A stretch of 64,000 nucleotides of DNA from Helicobacter enhydrae. Its GTDB lineage: Bacteria; Campylobacterota; Campylobacteria; Campylobacterales; Helicobacteraceae. The DNA lies in the NCBI RefSeq assembly GCF_001693335.1, contig NZ_CP016503.1, positions 930,001 through 994,000 of the forward strand, read 5' to 3'. Shown piece after piece: positions 47,051 through 57,340 of the stretch (position 1 is its first letter; every line of letters starts with the position of its first letter). The notes below the pieces were generated by a model. That model saw nothing but the letters and a program-made list of their open reading frames with translations, was not told the DNA's origin and made no database searches. The position numbers were made by a program, and so were the translations under genes.

Positions 47051-47172
47051 TATCTATCCTTTATCTAAAAAATATAAAAAATATTTTACTTAAGTTATTG
47101 CCTTATTTTTTCTCTTTTGGTAACCTTTACACAAGCAATTAAATACTCTCAGTATCCAAAACAAGGTGCAAA

Positions 47173-47580
47173 ATGTCAAAATACGAACAACTTCTTAAAA
47201 ACACAAATCTCAAAGTCACACCGCAACGCCTCAATATCCTTGAAACCATACAAAACATAGGACACGCGACGATAGAGGAAATTTATGAGCATATCCAACA
47301 AAAACACCCATCAATCTCCCTTGCGACAATCTACAAAAATGTTTGCACGCTTTGTGGAGTTGGGGTTTTGCAAGAAATCAAAACTCCATCCAACAAGGCG
47401 CGCTATGAAATTTTGCACAACAATCACCCCCATCTTGTATGCACACAATGTGGAATGATTACAGACCTCGACTGCAACCCTCGCGACTTGATTTTCAATC
47501 AAAATCTACCCCAACATTTTCAATACTCTGATTTGTCTATTATTTTTTATGGATTATGCCAGCATTGTGCAAGCTGCTAG
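47173..47580 (+). CDS. perR: Fur-family regulator, PerR type
   Basis: A metal-dependent peroxide-stress repressor. It has 135 residues. The winged helix has KVTPQRLNILETI and SISLATIYKNVCTL. The dimer domain carries HNNHPHLVCTQCG and a terminal CQHCASC, which give two CxxC pairs for structural zinc. The PQR...SISLATIYKN pattern resembles Campylobacter PerR more than Fur. It is divergent from ffh; its TAG overlaps the convergent rbfA stop (CTAG). Confidence 0.85.
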   Translation: MSKYEQLLKNTNLKVTPQRLNILETIQNIGHATIEEIYEHIQQKHPSISLATIYKNVCTLCGVGVLQEIKTPSNKARYEILHNNHPHLVCTQCGMITDLDCNPRDLIFNQNLPQHFQYSDLSIIFYGLCQHCASC

Positions 47581-47933
47581 CTTTTGTCTTTTTCTTGTGC
47601 GAGTTGAGCAAAAATCTGATCCAAACGATTTAACCCCTCTAGGCTCTCATCAAATCCAAAAGCAAAATTTGGGCATTTAAACCAACCACTTGCATTCAGC
47701 ACATATTCTTGCAAAATCCCCTTTGCTTTATTGAGCTCTTTAAGGATTAGAGCCTGTTCTTGCGTTGTGAAATCACTAGGGTGCAACAAAACCTCTGCGT
47801 GGTATTTCCCTTTTGAACATCTCACTTGAGTGACGCTCAAAGTGTTGAGATTGGGATTGCTCAAAGTCCCCAAAGCCTCTGTCAAAAGCTCTTGGAGCAA
47901 AGCTTGTGAGCGTGCAAGTTTGATGTCTGTCAT
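47577..47933 (-). CDS. rbfA: Ribosome-binding factor A
   Basis: RbfA helps mature the 30S subunit, mainly in the cold. It has 118 residues with the KH-like core: [35 protein letters not shown] and KGILQEYV. It overlaps the infB stop by 4 bases and ends the operon. Confidence 0.93.
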   Translation of the reverse strand: MTDIKLARSQALLQELLTEALGTLSNPNLNTLSVTQVRCSKGKYHAEVLLHPSDFTTQEQALILKELNKAKGILQEYVLNASGWFKCPNFAFGFDESLEGLNRLDQIFAQLAQEKDKS

Positions 47934-50500
47934 TTTGTTTGCTTTTTGGCAACTTCTCGGTATGTCTCAAACACATCACCCACCCTCACATCATTGTAGC
48001 CCTCAAGCATAATCCCGCACTCATATCCCTTGCTGACTTCTTTTGCATCATCTTTGAAACGCTTGAGCGAGGAGATGGAGCCTGTATGCACAACCACTCC
48101 ATCGCGGATTAGCCTCACTTTGATTCCACGCTGGATACTTCCATCTACGACAAAGCACCCTGCAATCGTGCCAACTTTGGAAATACTGAAAGTTTCTCTA
48201 ACTTCAGCTTGTCCCGTGTTTTCTTCCTCAAAGACTGGCGACATCATTCCTCCAACCAATGCCTCCATATCATCAATCAAAGCATAAATGATGGAATAAG
48301 TTTTGATCTCAACTTGCAATTCCTTGGCTTTGTTTTTGACAACACCTGTTGGACGCACATTGAATCCCAAAATGACACAATTCTCTGAGGCACTCGCCAA
48401 AGAAATATCACTCTCAGAAATGCCTCCGACACCAAAGCCAATGATATGTATCGCCACCTCATCGTTATTGAGTTTCAGCAAACTTGCCTTGATTGCCTCA
48501 AGGGAGCCTTGCGTGTCTGCTTTGACAATGACAGGGAGGGATTTGATCTGACCTTTTGCAACCATTTCGCCCAACTCATCGAAGCTGACTTTTGTGCTTT
48601 TGCTCAATTCTTTTTGCCTCAAATAACTTGCCTTTTGCATTGCGTGATCGCGCGCAATCCCATCGTTCTCCACACAAATCAAGCTAGAACCAGCACTTGG
48701 CACCTCTGATAGTCCTGTCACCACCGCAACGCCCGATGGATAAAGCTCTTTGATTTGATTTCCTCTATCATCAAGCAATGCCCTAACACGCCCAAAAGCC
48801 GTATCTGCCACAATCGAATCCCCCACTTTTAAGATTCCATTTTGCACAATCACTGTGGCTACAGGACCTCGCCCTTTTTCCAAGCTTCCCTCCAACACCA
48901 CAGCTTTGGCTCGTGGAGCGTGATTTGCCCTCAATTCCATCAATTCAGCCTGCACCAAAATCGTTTCTAGCAAAGCCTCCACCCCTTCTCCTGTCCTAGC
49001 AGACAATGGGATGAAATCATACTCCCCGCCCCACTCACTCGGAGTGAATCCAAGCTCTGCACACTCTGCTTTTGCTTTGTCTGGATTGGCACTTTCTTTG
49101 TCCATTTTGTTGATTGCAATGATGATTTGCACCCCTGCAGCTTTTGCGTGGTTGAGTGCCTCAATCGTTTGTTGCTTGACCCCATCATCAGCTGCCACGA
49201 CAATCACAGCAATATCTGTCACTTGTGCTCCACGCATTCTCATCTGCGTAAAAGCCTCGTGTCCCGGAGTATCGATAAAAGAAATCATTTTTCCATTTTT
49301 TTCAACCATATATGCACCGATGTGTTGAGTGATTCCGCCTGCTTCAACACTTGCCACTCTAGAATTGCGAATATAATCTAGCAATGAGGTTTTCCCGTGA
49401 TCCACATGCCCCATAATCGTGACAACTGCTGGGCGTTCAAACAACTCCCAATCCTCCTCTTCCTCCACACTCTCCAACTCTGGAACAATATTGGTAAAAG
49501 AGACTTGAATGCTAAATTCCTCTGCCAAAATTTCAATCGCATCACGATCTAGAAAATCATTTTTTGTCACCAACACGCCAAGCTTAAACAATGCCCCGAT
49601 GACCTCTTTGAGCTCGCGACCTGAAATGTCTGCAAACTCATATACGCGTATTTCTTCAGGAATACTGATTTGATTTTGCGTATGTTTCACAACTTGCTGG
49701 ATCACAGGAGCCCTACGCTTTTTCTTGTCACGCCTGATTCCCCCTTCATTGACCCACTTATTGCGTTTTTGAATCTGCACACGATCGACAATCGCCTGTC
49801 GCTTTCTGTTTTCTTCATCTTCATTGACTAGCTCTTGCTCATTGAGATCAAACAGCATCACTTCATCATCATCGCGTTCATCATCAAGACTTCTAAACTC
49901 CCGCTCAAAATCCATTTTTTGTTCATTTTGCTTGTGGGAAATATGGACTTTGGGCTTTTCTTTTTTCTTTGACTTTGGCTTATACTCCTCATCTTGTTGC
50001 CCGATTCCTTGGAACAAATCTTTGAGACTTGGCATTGCTTGAGTTGTTTTTGTCCCTTCTGTTTCTTGAGGTGTTTTAGGGGTGGCTTTGCTCCCCTTTT
50101 TGACGATAGTCAAGCCTATGCGTTTAGAACTCAACTGCTTCTCTTCGTTCTCTACAGATTGAGGGGCTTGTGTTTGTTCTTGTTTGGGCTCCTCTTTTGG
50201 CTCACTTGCTGGTGTTTTTTGTTGTGCTTCTTGTTTTGGACTCTTTGCTTTTGTGCTCTTTTTGGGTTTTTTCTCTGGCTCTGCCTCTGCTGGTGGTTTG
50301 GTGGTTTTGGATCTTTTTTTGGTTGTTGGGGCAGCACTTGCTTGATTCATCACATAATCACTGATCCGCTCAGCCTCTTCTGCAGTCACGCTTGAACTTG
50401 TGGTTTTGACAATGATTCCGATCTCTTTGGCTTTTTCAATCACATCTTTGGGTTTCATTGCAAGATACCCTGCTACTTCTATAATCTTTATTTGTTCCAT
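47930..50500 (-). CDS. infB: Translation initiation factor IF-2
   Basis: IF-2 places initiator tRNA on the ribosome. It has 856 residues. The N-terminal IF2N motif is at 1-55, a low-complexity region rich in K, E, P and Q spans about 58-270, and G1 GHVDHGKT is at 364-371, with [12 protein letters not shown] and NKMD beyond. Domains II to IV complete it. It overlaps ylxR by 13 bases and rbfA by 4. Confidence 0.98.
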   Translation of the reverse strand: MEQIKIIEVAGYLAMKPKDVIEKAKEIGIIVKTTSSSVTAEEAERISDYVMNQASAAPTTKKRSKTTKPPAEAEPEKKPKKSTKAKSPKQEAQQKTPASEPKEEPKQEQTQAPQSVENEEKQLSSKRIGLTIVKKGSKATPKTPQETEGTKTTQAMPSLKDLFQGIGQQDEEYKPKSKKKEKPKVHISHKQNEQKMDFEREFRSLDDERDDDEVMLFDLNEQELVNEDEENRKRQAIVDRVQIQKRNKWVNEGGIRRDKKKRRAPVIQQVVKHTQNQISIPEEIRVYEFADISGRELKEVIGALFKLGVLVTKNDFLDRDAIEILAEEFSIQVSFTNIVPELESVEEEEDWELFERPAVVTIMGHVDHGKTSLLDYIRNSRVASVEAGGITQHIGAYMVEKNGKMISFIDTPGHEAFTQMRMRGAQVTDIAVIVVAADDGVKQQTIEALNHAKAAGVQIIIAINKMDKESANPDKAKAECAELGFTPSEWGGEYDFIPLSARTGEGVEALLETILVQAELMELRANHAPRAKAVVLEGSLEKGRGPVATVIVQNGILKVGDSIVADTAFGRVRALLDDRGNQIKELYPSGVAVVTGLSEVPSAGSSLICVENDGIARDHAMQKASYLRQKELSKSTKVSFDELGEMVAKGQIKSLPVIVKADTQGSLEAIKASLLKLNNDEVAIHIIGFGVGGISESDISLASASENCVILGFNVRPTGVVKNKAKELQVEIKTYSIIYALIDDMEALVGGMMSPVFEEENTGQAEVRETFSISKVGTIAGCFVVDGSIQRGIKVRLIRDGVVVHTGSISSLKRFKDDAKEVSKGYECGIMLEGYNDVRVGDVFETYREVAKKQTK

Positions 50501-50754
50501 TGATCTATCATCTCCTTAAGATTTACTTCAGACTCTACTGAGAGCTTCTTAATTTTTGAAATTTTTTTGATTGTCCCCGAATGATTTAGGCATTCTTCGC
50601 ACACATAAAAGCTTCTCCCAAATCCCTCAAAAACTATGATTTTTCCATCTTTCAAACTCAACCTTAGCATTTTTTTTTGCTGTTCTCTCAATCTGCAACA
50701 AATACACATACGCATACTTTTTTCAGAATAAAATTTCAAAGAATGGTGCGTCAT
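50488..50754 (-). CDS. ylxR: YlxR/DUF448 RNA-binding protein (RnpM type)
   Basis: The 88-residue protein has the family core [20 protein letters not shown] and [14 protein letters not shown], two CxxC pairs that may bind zinc. In Bacillus the homologue interacts with RNase P. It lies directly upstream of infB, as is typical. The ATG at 50754 has AGAGGA five bases before it, which favours it over the inner Met at residue 14. Confidence 0.88.
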   Translation of the reverse strand: MTHHSLKFYSEKSMRMCICCRLREQQKKMLRLSLKDGKIIVFEGFGRSFYVCEECLNHSGTIKKISKIKKLSVESEVNLKEMIDQWNK

Positions 50755-50776
50755 ATTTTCCTCTGATTATACCAAA

Positions 50777-51658
50777 TTAGCCTTGTTTCAAAACACCCAA
50801 ATTATCAAACTCTAGGGCTAAAACCCTAAAATTAGGAAATTTATCTGAAAGTTTTTTGAATATTTTTCCTTGATCATCAGCATAGCAAATATTTAAGATA
50901 CTAGACCCACTTCCTGAAAGTGTGCTTGTCAATGCTCCAAACTCAAGTGCATACCTTTGCACTTCTTGCAAAACAGGGTAAGTTGCGATGCGTTTCCTCT
51001 GATGTAACATATCTTTGCTTGCCAAACGCAAAAACTCCCATTTCTCACTCAAAAACACTCCGCTCAAAAAACTAGCGTGAGAAATATTAAACACGCATTC
51101 TTCCATTGTGTATTTTTTGGGAAGAATAGAACGGGCGTATTTTGTATTCATAGGTTTATCTGGAATCACAACAACAGCTTTAATATCTCTTGAAATGTTT
51201 TCTTTGATATAAAACACCCTCTGTCTATCAAGCATTGAAATCACAAAACCCCCAAAAGTTGCCGGTGCAATATTATCTGGGTGGTTTTCATAAATCAAAG
51301 CACGATTCAAAACCGCCCCTCTATCAAGCCTTTTTCCTGCCATCAAATAAGCTCCGCTGATAGCCCCTACAATCGTTGCAGAGCTACTGCCAAGACCCCT
51401 TGAGATAGGGATCTTGTTGTCAAATTTAAAATAATAATCCATTTCATCGCAACCCAAACTACGCAAAGTTTCGCGAAAAATCCTCACAAAGAGATTGTTC
51501 TCATCTGAACGCAATCGCGTGCTTCCCTCGCCATGGATTTCGACCAAAGTGCGTGTTGCAGGGACAATCTCAAAACGATTGCGAAACTTGAGAGACAAGC
51601 CCAAGCAATCAAAACCTGGACCCAAATTTGCACTTGTGGCAGGAACGGTGATAATCAA
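50777..51658 (-). CDS. thrB: Homoserine kinase
   Basis: It phosphorylates homoserine, the product of Hom (8797-10065), on the way to threonine. It has 293 residues of the GHMP kinase family: start VPATSANLGPGFDCLGLSL, the ATP loop PISRGLGSSSATIVG, and a C-terminal motif TSTLSGSGSSILNI. It lies between tsaB and ylxR. Confidence 0.95.
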   Translation of the reverse strand: MIITVPATSANLGPGFDCLGLSLKFRNRFEIVPATRTLVEIHGEGSTRLRSDENNLFVRIFRETLRSLGCDEMDYYFKFDNKIPISRGLGSSSATIVGAISGAYLMAGKRLDRGAVLNRALIYENHPDNIAPATFGGFVISMLDRQRVFYIKENISRDIKAVVVIPDKPMNTKYARSILPKKYTMEECVFNISHASFLSGVFLSEKWEFLRLASKDMLHQRKRIATYPVLQEVQRYALEFGALTSTLSGSGSSILNICYADDQGKIFKKLSDKFPNFRVLALEFDNLGVLKQG

Positions 51659-51674
51659 AGTTTCTCCTTATCGA

Positions 51675-52154
51675 TTAAATAGGTGGTAGCACATACAAAG
51701 GCTCATTGTGTGCAGAAAACTTACTCACATCTAGCACTTGAGGCAAAGCAAAATCGCACCCCAAAGCCTCATCAAAAACCTGCAATCCGATCTCCCCGTC
51801 TGCATTTTTGACAAAATACTGCTTGCCAAATGCATAGATAGGCGTGCCACCATTAAAATAAAAACTATCCGTAGAAAACACCGGAATCTCATGCACAATC
51901 TGCCAAGTTTGCAAAAAAACATGAGTGAGCTTGATAGCTGTAAAGCTACCCGGACCCCTTGCATAAAAAATCTGACCAATAGGCACAGAACGATATTTGT
52001 CAAACACTTCTACAAGCCCCTGCATTGTTTTGGATTCAAGCTGCACACTCTCCACCAAAACCCCATCACGATATAATCCGCACAAAAAAGGAGCGGAAAC
52101 ACTAAAGATCACAAGTGCATTGTTATTGTCTTTGCATTGCATAAGCTTGTTCAT
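51675..52154 (-). CDS. tsaB: tRNA threonylcarbamoyladenosine biosynthesis protein TsaB
   Basis: TsaB partners TsaD and TsaE to make t6A37 in tRNAs. It has about 159 residues, short for the family (about 200-230). The key segment is [20 protein letters not shown], matching GPGSFTGIRIG of TsaB, with a late YVLPPI end. The start at 52154 is behind GGAGG (close spacing); an ATG at 52142 is the alternative. It overlaps the end of lpxC by about 30 bases. Confidence 0.8.
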   Translation of the reverse strand: MNKLMQCKDNNNALVIFSVSAPFLCGLYRDGVLVESVQLESKTMQGLVEVFDKYRSVPIGQIFYARGPGSFTAIKLTHVFLQTWQIVHEIPVFSTDSFYFNGGTPIYAFGKQYFVKNADGEIGLQVFDEALGCDFALPQVLDVSKFSAHNEPLYVLPPI

Positions 52155-53028
52155 ATTCCTCCACCCTCTCTTCCTCAGAATCTGGCAACTCCACGATTTC
52201 ATACGCATCAGCTTGAGCCAAAACCTGCATAGTAAGCAAATGATTGAGTTTGTGGCTTCCTGCAAATGAAACATAAGTGCCAATCAAAGGCATTCCTAGA
52301 ATCGCCATATCCCCAATAGCATCCAAAATCTTATGACGCACAAACTCCTCTTTGTAACGCAACCCCTCTTTGTTCATCACCCCACTCTCATCCAAAACAA
52401 TGCAATTATGCAATCCTCCGCCCTTAGCTAGTCCCACAGAACGCAAATAATTCACCTCGCTCAAAAAACCAAAAGTCCTAGCCCTGGCGATTTCCTCTTT
52501 GTAGGCATTTGTGCTAAACACAAAACGATAACTCTGCTCTTTGATTCCTGGGTGATTGAATTCGATTTTGAAGTCAAATATTGTTTTGGGACTTGGCTCA
52601 ATACGCACAAACTTCTCTCCATCTTTGACTTCAATCACTTTTTTGATCTCAATCGCTTTTTTGCGAGCATCCAATGCCACCAAACCTGCCTCATCCAACA
52701 ACGCACAATAAGCAATGGCACTGCCATCCATGATAGGAATCTCTTCATTATCCACGCAAATGAGCAGATTATCAATCCCATAAGCATGGACTGCTGACAA
52801 CAAATGCTCGATAGTGCTAACCCTCACATCACCTTTGCCCAACACCGTTGCCATCGTCGTATCCACAACATTTTCTGGCTTGAGCTCGATTTGGACATCT
52901 TTGTCCGTGCGATAAAACACAATGCCACGATCTGCTGGTAATGGCTCAAGTCGCATTTTGACAGGAACCCCCTTGTGCAACCCAACGCCAACGACCTCAA
53001 CAGCTTTTTTGATTGTTATTTGTTTCAT
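52123..53028 (-). CDS. lpxC: UDP-3-O-acyl-N-acetylglucosamine deacetylase LpxC
   Basis: The zinc enzyme for the committed step of lipid A synthesis. It has 301 residues. Start [19 protein letters not shown], zinc and active-site residues in [17 protein letters not shown] and in [15 protein letters not shown], and [10 protein letters not shown]-like [10 protein letters not shown] near the end. It overlaps the M23 peptidase gene by 4 bases. Confidence 0.97.
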   Translation of the reverse strand: MKQITIKKAVEVVGVGLHKGVPVKMRLEPLPADRGIVFYRTDKDVQIELKPENVVDTTMATVLGKGDVRVSTIEHLLSAVHAYGIDNLLICVDNEEIPIMDGSAIAYCALLDEAGLVALDARKKAIEIKKVIEVKDGEKFVRIEPSPKTIFDFKIEFNHPGIKEQSYRFVFSTNAYKEEIARARTFGFLSEVNYLRSVGLAKGGGLHNCIVLDESGVMNKEGLRYKEEFVRHKILDAIGDMAILGMPLIGTYVSFAGSHKLNHLLTMQVLAQADAYEIVELPDSEEERVEEYEQAYAMQRQ

Positions 53029-54416
53029 TGTTTCTCCGAATCTCTAATCATTTTTTCCCCTTTTTGCAAAATCGTCACAATATTGTTTTTGATCCATTTA
53101 GCGTCCATCCATTCAGCGATTCTGACAAAATGCCCCTGCACCAACACAGAAAAATGCAAATGATCCCCAAACGCCCAACCTGTCGCACCTGTATAAGCAA
53201 TCACTTGGTTTTCTTGCACCTGATCCCCTAACCCCAATGCAAATTTAGAGATATGAGAATAAAGCGAAGAGATTCCGAGGCGATGATACAAAATCATCGT
53301 GTTTCCATAGAGTCCGAGTTTCTTTTCCAAAACTACCTTTCCCGCATTGGAGGCAATGATAGGGGCGTTTTTGGTGCTTGCCGAATCAAGTCCCATGTGA
53401 AAGGAATTGCTGATATTTTGATCTTTGTAAAAATAATGCCTTGAATCCCCAAATGAACCCACCAATTGACCATTTTTGAGAGGATAAAAACGCTCAAACA
53501 TTACAGGGGCTTTGATCAAAGTATCTGTATCAAAGCTCAAAGACGCCTGATGGATAATGCTTTCATCCTCTTGACGCACTGATTCGTTGAGATACCTAAA
53601 TCGTTCTTGAGGGGAGTATGAAGCCAAATCTGTTTTGCCCAAAGCTTGAAGCATTCCATCGACTTTTTCAAAATTTTTATCTTGCAATTTGAGGTTTGAG
53701 TTGCGATAAGCCTTTGCCCGTTTAACAATGCCGGGGCGATAGATAGTTTTGTTCCCTGCTTTATCGATCGCAACGACAGAAAGGGAGAAAGTTTTGTTTT
53801 TGATGGGCCAAGCGATGATTGAAGCAAAATAGCCCTTTCGGATATAAGGAAAAGCCACAAACTCATCAACGCCATTGCTGATATAAAGTCTGTCCAAATT
53901 TTCTTCTTTTACAGCAAAAACAAGAGCGGCACTGCCTCCATAATTGATAGCAAATGAGGAAGCCAACATATTGATACTTGGAGACAAAGAATCTAGAGTG
54001 ATTGCAAAGGTTTTGTAAGAAGTGTTGCCACTGAAAAATGAAGCATTGCTCCAATCTGTCACACTGATGCGATAATGGAGCTTCATCCCCTCATACAACT
54101 CAACATTTGGCAATGGCAAAGTGATCTTGAGCTCTTTGGGCTTGTCCAAAACCACTTCTTCAATCTCAAGCACTTTGTCCCCATTTTCCAAAGTCGCCAC
54201 GATCGTGTATTCTTTGATACCACTTGCATCCCTGAAAACAATAGGCATCGGGAGTTTGGGATTCCAAAAACTCCTTTGATCCAACAAAATCTCTGGTGCG
54301 TTGCGTTCAAACACACTAGAGCGACTTGCAAAAAACACAAGTGCGATGATAAAAAGCAAAACAATCAAAACCAACAAGCCTTTGTAATTGCTTTGTTTGC
54401 GATAACCACGAATCAT
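53025..54416 (-). CDS. M23-family peptidoglycan endopeptidase, membrane-anchored
   Basis: The 463-residue protein has an N-terminal membrane anchor (about 13-30), a long periplasmic region with Ig-like beta segments, and a C-terminal LytM domain. The zinc residues are the His and Asp in [10 protein letters not shown] and the HxH in [13 protein letters not shown], so it looks active. It probably trims peptide cross-links and so affects cell shape, as Csd proteins do in H. pylori, but which homologue it is cannot be told here. A TATGAT -10 box is at 54505-54500. Confidence 0.85.
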   Translation of the reverse strand: MIRGYRKQSNYKGLLVLIVLLFIIALVFFASRSSVFERNAPEILLDQRSFWNPKLPMPIVFRDASGIKEYTIVATLENGDKVLEIEEVVLDKPKELKITLPLPNVELYEGMKLHYRISVTDWSNASFFSGNTSYKTFAITLDSLSPSINMLASSFAINYGGSAALVFAVKEENLDRLYISNGVDEFVAFPYIRKGYFASIIAWPIKNKTFSLSVVAIDKAGNKTIYRPGIVKRAKAYRNSNLKLQDKNFEKVDGMLQALGKTDLASYSPQERFRYLNESVRQEDESIIHQASLSFDTDTLIKAPVMFERFYPLKNGQLVGSFGDSRHYFYKDQNISNSFHMGLDSASTKNAPIIASNAGKVVLEKKLGLYGNTMILYHRLGISSLYSHISKFALGLGDQVQENQVIAYTGATGWAFGDHLHFSVLVQGHFVRIAEWMDAKWIKNNIVTILQKGEKMIRDSEKQ

Positions 54417-54499
54417 TTCAAATCCTAAATTATTGTATTTGATGAGCCAAAATTGATTGTAAATTCAAATTCTATAATCTCTAAACTTCTATAAATCTA

Positions 54500-54505
54500 A
54501 TCATA
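54500..54505 (-). promoter_or_regulatory. -10 box for the M23-lpxC-tsaB-thrB-ylxR-infB-rbfA operon
   Basis: TATGAT on the minus strand in TTTTTGCTATGATTAG, 84 bases before the M23 gene; a second candidate, TATAGA in GATTATAGAAT, lies closer. The genes from here to rbfA are packed with overlaps or short gaps. Confidence 0.4.
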
Positions 54506-54518
54506 GCAAAAATTATTT

Positions 54519-55607
54519 TTAAAACTTAAAGCGATTAGCCTTGCCCTGCAAACTCTCCAAACGAATCACCTCTCTAAGCAAAGCAGCCACAGCAGCAAAC
54601 AAATCATCTTCAATGGGCATATCCACCTCAATCCTTGCATAAAGCTCCCTAGCAAGTGGGGGATTTTCAATCACTTGGATTTCATGTTCTCTAGCGATTG
54701 TTTTGATTCTGATTGCCAAATGATCAATCCCTTTTGCGACCACAACAGGCACACCAAATTTTTCTCGATCCTGTGCATCAAATCGCAAAGCCACAGCGTA
54801 ATGCGTAGGGTTTGTAACGACCACAGACGCACTAGGGATGTTTTGCATCATTCTACTCATAGCGACCTTCATCTGCATCTGGCGGATCTTTTGTTTGATC
54901 TCTGGACTTCCTTCTTGTTGCTTATGTTCATCTTTGACTTCTTTTTTGCTCATTTTCAAAGACTTTGTATATTGATACCTTTTGATCATCAAATCCACCA
55001 ACGCCAAAATTGCAAACAGCACAAGCAAAACACCAATCAAGATCAATGCTTTCTCTTTGAACCAAATCATTTGATTGAAAATATTCAAACGACTGACCTT
55101 GCTCAATTCTGACAAAAACAAAACAAACACAGCCAATCCGATTCCAAATGTCAACAAAACTTTCAGAGTGATCATCAAACCCTCCAAAAGCTTCTTGAGA
55201 GAAAAAACATTCTTCAGCCCTGTGATGGGGTTGATTTTTGAGAGCTTGGGCATAATAGCCTTGGGGGCAAACAAGAATCCAAACTGAAGCACATTGCCCA
55301 AAACCCCAACAAGCATCAACGCTAGAAACATTGGCATCACGAGCAAAAACATCTGCCAAAGAAGAGCAAAGCCTAGATTCAAAACATCTACGACATTGAG
55401 CTCTTGCCTCAAGAAAGCCAACACTTGAATATAGATTGCCTGAAAATGCTCGACCCAAAAAGAAAAAAGCAAAAAAATCATAGCAATTCCTGCAATCAAT
55501 CCGACAAACCCCGTGACTTCAGGACTTTTGGCGACATTGCCCTCCTCTCTAGCCTTGGCGATTTTACGCGAGGAGGGGGCTTCTGTTTTTTCTTCATCAT
55601 TAGCCAT
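54519..55607 (-). CDS. flhB: Flagellar type III secretion protein FlhB
   Basis: FlhB is the export-gate switch that changes substrate from rod/hook to filament proteins. It has 362 residues. Start ANDEEKTEAPSSRKIAKARE, four membrane helices, and the self-cleaving NPTH in VVTNPTHYAVALRFD. It is full length with its cytoplasmic domain intact. AAGGAT five bases before the ATG at 55607 sets the start, which overlaps the mobA stop. Confidence 0.96.
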   Translation of the reverse strand: MANDEEKTEAPSSRKIAKAREEGNVAKSPEVTGFVGLIAGIAMIFLLFSFWVEHFQAIYIQVLAFLRQELNVVDVLNLGFALLWQMFLLVMPMFLALMLVGVLGNVLQFGFLFAPKAIMPKLSKINPITGLKNVFSLKKLLEGLMITLKVLLTFGIGLAVFVLFLSELSKVSRLNIFNQMIWFKEKALILIGVLLVLFAILALVDLMIKRYQYTKSLKMSKKEVKDEHKQQEGSPEIKQKIRQMQMKVAMSRMMQNIPSASVVVTNPTHYAVALRFDAQDREKFGVPVVVAKGIDHLAIRIKTIAREHEIQVIENPPLARELYARIEVDMPIEDDLFAAVAALLREVIRLESLQGKANRFKF

Positions 55608-56187
55608 TTGCAATCCTTGCTAGAGCTTGTTGATAATCTTGTGGAGTGTTGAGATTGGCAAACATCGCTTCATCATCAAAAAACACTCCAATATGTCGAG
55701 TTTGGCTGACCAAATCAGACATTCTGTAGTTTTGCTGCTTGAGTTGTGCTTGGAGCTTTGGGAGAATCGCCAAATCATAAAATCCACACAAATAATGAGA
55801 ATGCCCCTGACTCCTTGCAAAAACGATTTCATATTGCTCTAGAAACACAAACATATCACGACAACACGCGATAGAAAAAAATGGAACATCCACGCTAATC
55901 ACAAAGATTTTTTGACTTTTGAGCGTCTCAAAAGCTGTGTTGATTCCAACCAATGGGGCAAAAATCCCCTGTGGCTCCAAAATCACTCTGGGATCAAGCA
56001 AACCATAATGCTCTTTGCACACCAAATAAGTTTCAGCAAAAAGCTGGTGGCATTTTGCATACATATACTCTACTAATGTTTGATGACCAAATTGCAGGAG
56101 GGCTTTATTCACGCCCATTCTTGAGCTTTTGCCTCCACACAAAATCACACATGGGATTTCTTGAATCTGCAAGTTTGACAAATACAC
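55600..56187 (-). CDS. mobA: Molybdenum cofactor guanylyltransferase MobA
   Basis: MobA links GMP to molybdopterin to form the cofactor of enzymes such as formate or nitrate reductases. It has 195 residues. The nucleotide loop is VILCGGKSSRMGVNKALLQF and the metal residue is in ISVDVPFFS. The start is GTG at 56187; a TTG at 56181 has a better-spaced AAAGG. It is divergent from moaA, with a ModE-like site between them. Confidence 0.92.
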   Translation of the reverse strand: MYLSNLQIQEIPCVILCGGKSSRMGVNKALLQFGHQTLVEYMYAKCHQLFAETYLVCKEHYGLLDPRVILEPQGIFAPLVGINTAFETLKSQKIFVISVDVPFFSIACCRDMFVFLEQYEIVFARSQGHSHYLCGFYDLAILPKLQAQLKQQNYRMSDLVSQTRHIGVFFDDEAMFANLNTPQDYQQALARIANG

Positions 56188-56263
56188 ACCTTTGGATTGT
56201 TTTATGTTTCATTAAGCATATCATACGAAAATCATACTTTGCTTCACAAAAAATCAGAATTTT

Positions 56264-56289
56264 TCGTTATATTTTTATAAACATAATGA
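56264..56289. promoter_or_regulatory. ModE-like operator between mobA and moaA
   Basis: The sequence pairs TCGTTATATTT with AAACATAATGA across four bases, 9 of 11 positions symmetric. Written as CGTTATATT-N7-ACATAATG it closely matches the E. coli ModE operator form CGTTATATT-N7-ACATAACG. It also covers a possible moaA -10 box (CATAAT, 56282-56287), 38 bases before the moaA ATG. Molybdate-dependent control of cofactor genes would make sense, but no regulator gene is in the window. Confidence 0.55.
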
Positions 56290-56324
56290 TTTGATAGGAT
56301 TTTCTAAAACTAGCAGGAGTTTCA

Positions 56325-57290
56325 ATGCTGATTGATACCTTTGGACGCCAAATCGAATATATACGCGTTTCAGTTACCAAACAATGCAATTTTCGATGTC
56401 AATATTGTATGCCAAATACGCCCGATGATTTTACAGATACAAGTTCTCTTGTCCCGCTTGATAAAATGCTTGAGTTTTTAAAAATTGCCATTGACAAAGG
56501 AATCAAAAAAATCCGTTTCACCGGAGGTGAGCCTCTATTGCGTCCTGATTTGACTGACTTCATCCAACAAATCCATCATTATGCACCCGAGGTAGAATTG
56601 GCACTCACGACAAATGGGTATTTTCTAGAGAAATACGCCCAAAAGCTCAAAGATTCTGGGATCAGAAGGCTCAATATCTCTTTGGATTCCCTTCAAGCAC
56701 ACAAAGTTCAGTTGATTAGCAAAAGAGATGTGTTGCCACAAGTCCTAAAAGGCATCCACACAGCAAAAGAAGTGGGTATCCCTATCAAAATCAATATGGT
56801 GCCACTCAAAGGCATCAATGATGATGAGATTGTCGCAATGTTGAATTTCTGCATAGAAAACCACTTCCAAATGCGTTATATCGAGTATATGGAAAACACT
56901 CACGCCAATGCAACAATCACAGGACTCAGCGAAGCAGAAATCCTCCAAACAATCTCTCAAGCACATTCTTTTGCTCCACTAGAAAAACACTCTCTTGGTC
57001 CTGCAAAAAACTATCAGCTCACCAATGGGGCAGTTTTTGGAATCATTGCACCCCACAATGATGATTTTTGCAAAAGCTGCAATCGTGTGCGTCTCACAAG
57101 CGAGGGAGTCATTTGCCCTTGTTTGTATTATCAAGACGCTGTTGAAGTAAGAGATGCTATGCTCTCAGGCGACAAGGCGAAAATGCAAGAAGCTCTACTG
57201 CTTTCTGTCAAAAACAAGCCTGAGAAAAACCAATGGGACCACCAAAAGAATGAACATAGTGCAAGAGCGTTTTATTATACAGGTGGATAA
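56325..57290 (+). CDS. moaA: GTP 3',8-cyclase MoaA
   Basis: A radical SAM enzyme for the first step of molybdenum cofactor synthesis. It has 321 residues. The N-terminal cluster cysteines are 21, 25 and 28 (CNFRCQYC), with FTGGEPLLRPDL next. The C-terminal cluster is in CKSCNRVRLTSEGVICPC. The usual GG end is present (YYTGG). GCAGGAG precedes the ATG. Confidence 0.97.
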   Translation: MLIDTFGRQIEYIRVSVTKQCNFRCQYCMPNTPDDFTDTSSLVPLDKMLEFLKIAIDKGIKKIRFTGGEPLLRPDLTDFIQQIHHYAPEVELALTTNGYFLEKYAQKLKDSGIRRLNISLDSLQAHKVQLISKRDVLPQVLKGIHTAKEVGIPIKINMVPLKGINDDEIVAMLNFCIENHFQMRYIEYMENTHANATITGLSEAEILQTISQAHSFAPLEKHSLGPAKNYQLTNGAVFGIIAPHNDDFCKSCNRVRLTSEGVICPCLYYQDAVEVRDAMLSGDKAKMQEALLLSVKNKPEKNQWDHQKNEHSARAFYYTGG

Positions 57291-57340
57291 ATCTGCTAGA
57301 ATCTCACTTGATTTCATTTTGCAATATCTAAGGAACATAT

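Noticed and set aside
47051-47172. SRP RNA gene next to ffh
   Set aside because: The gap is A/T-rich and lacks the GGAA-loop hairpin expected of 4.5S RNA.
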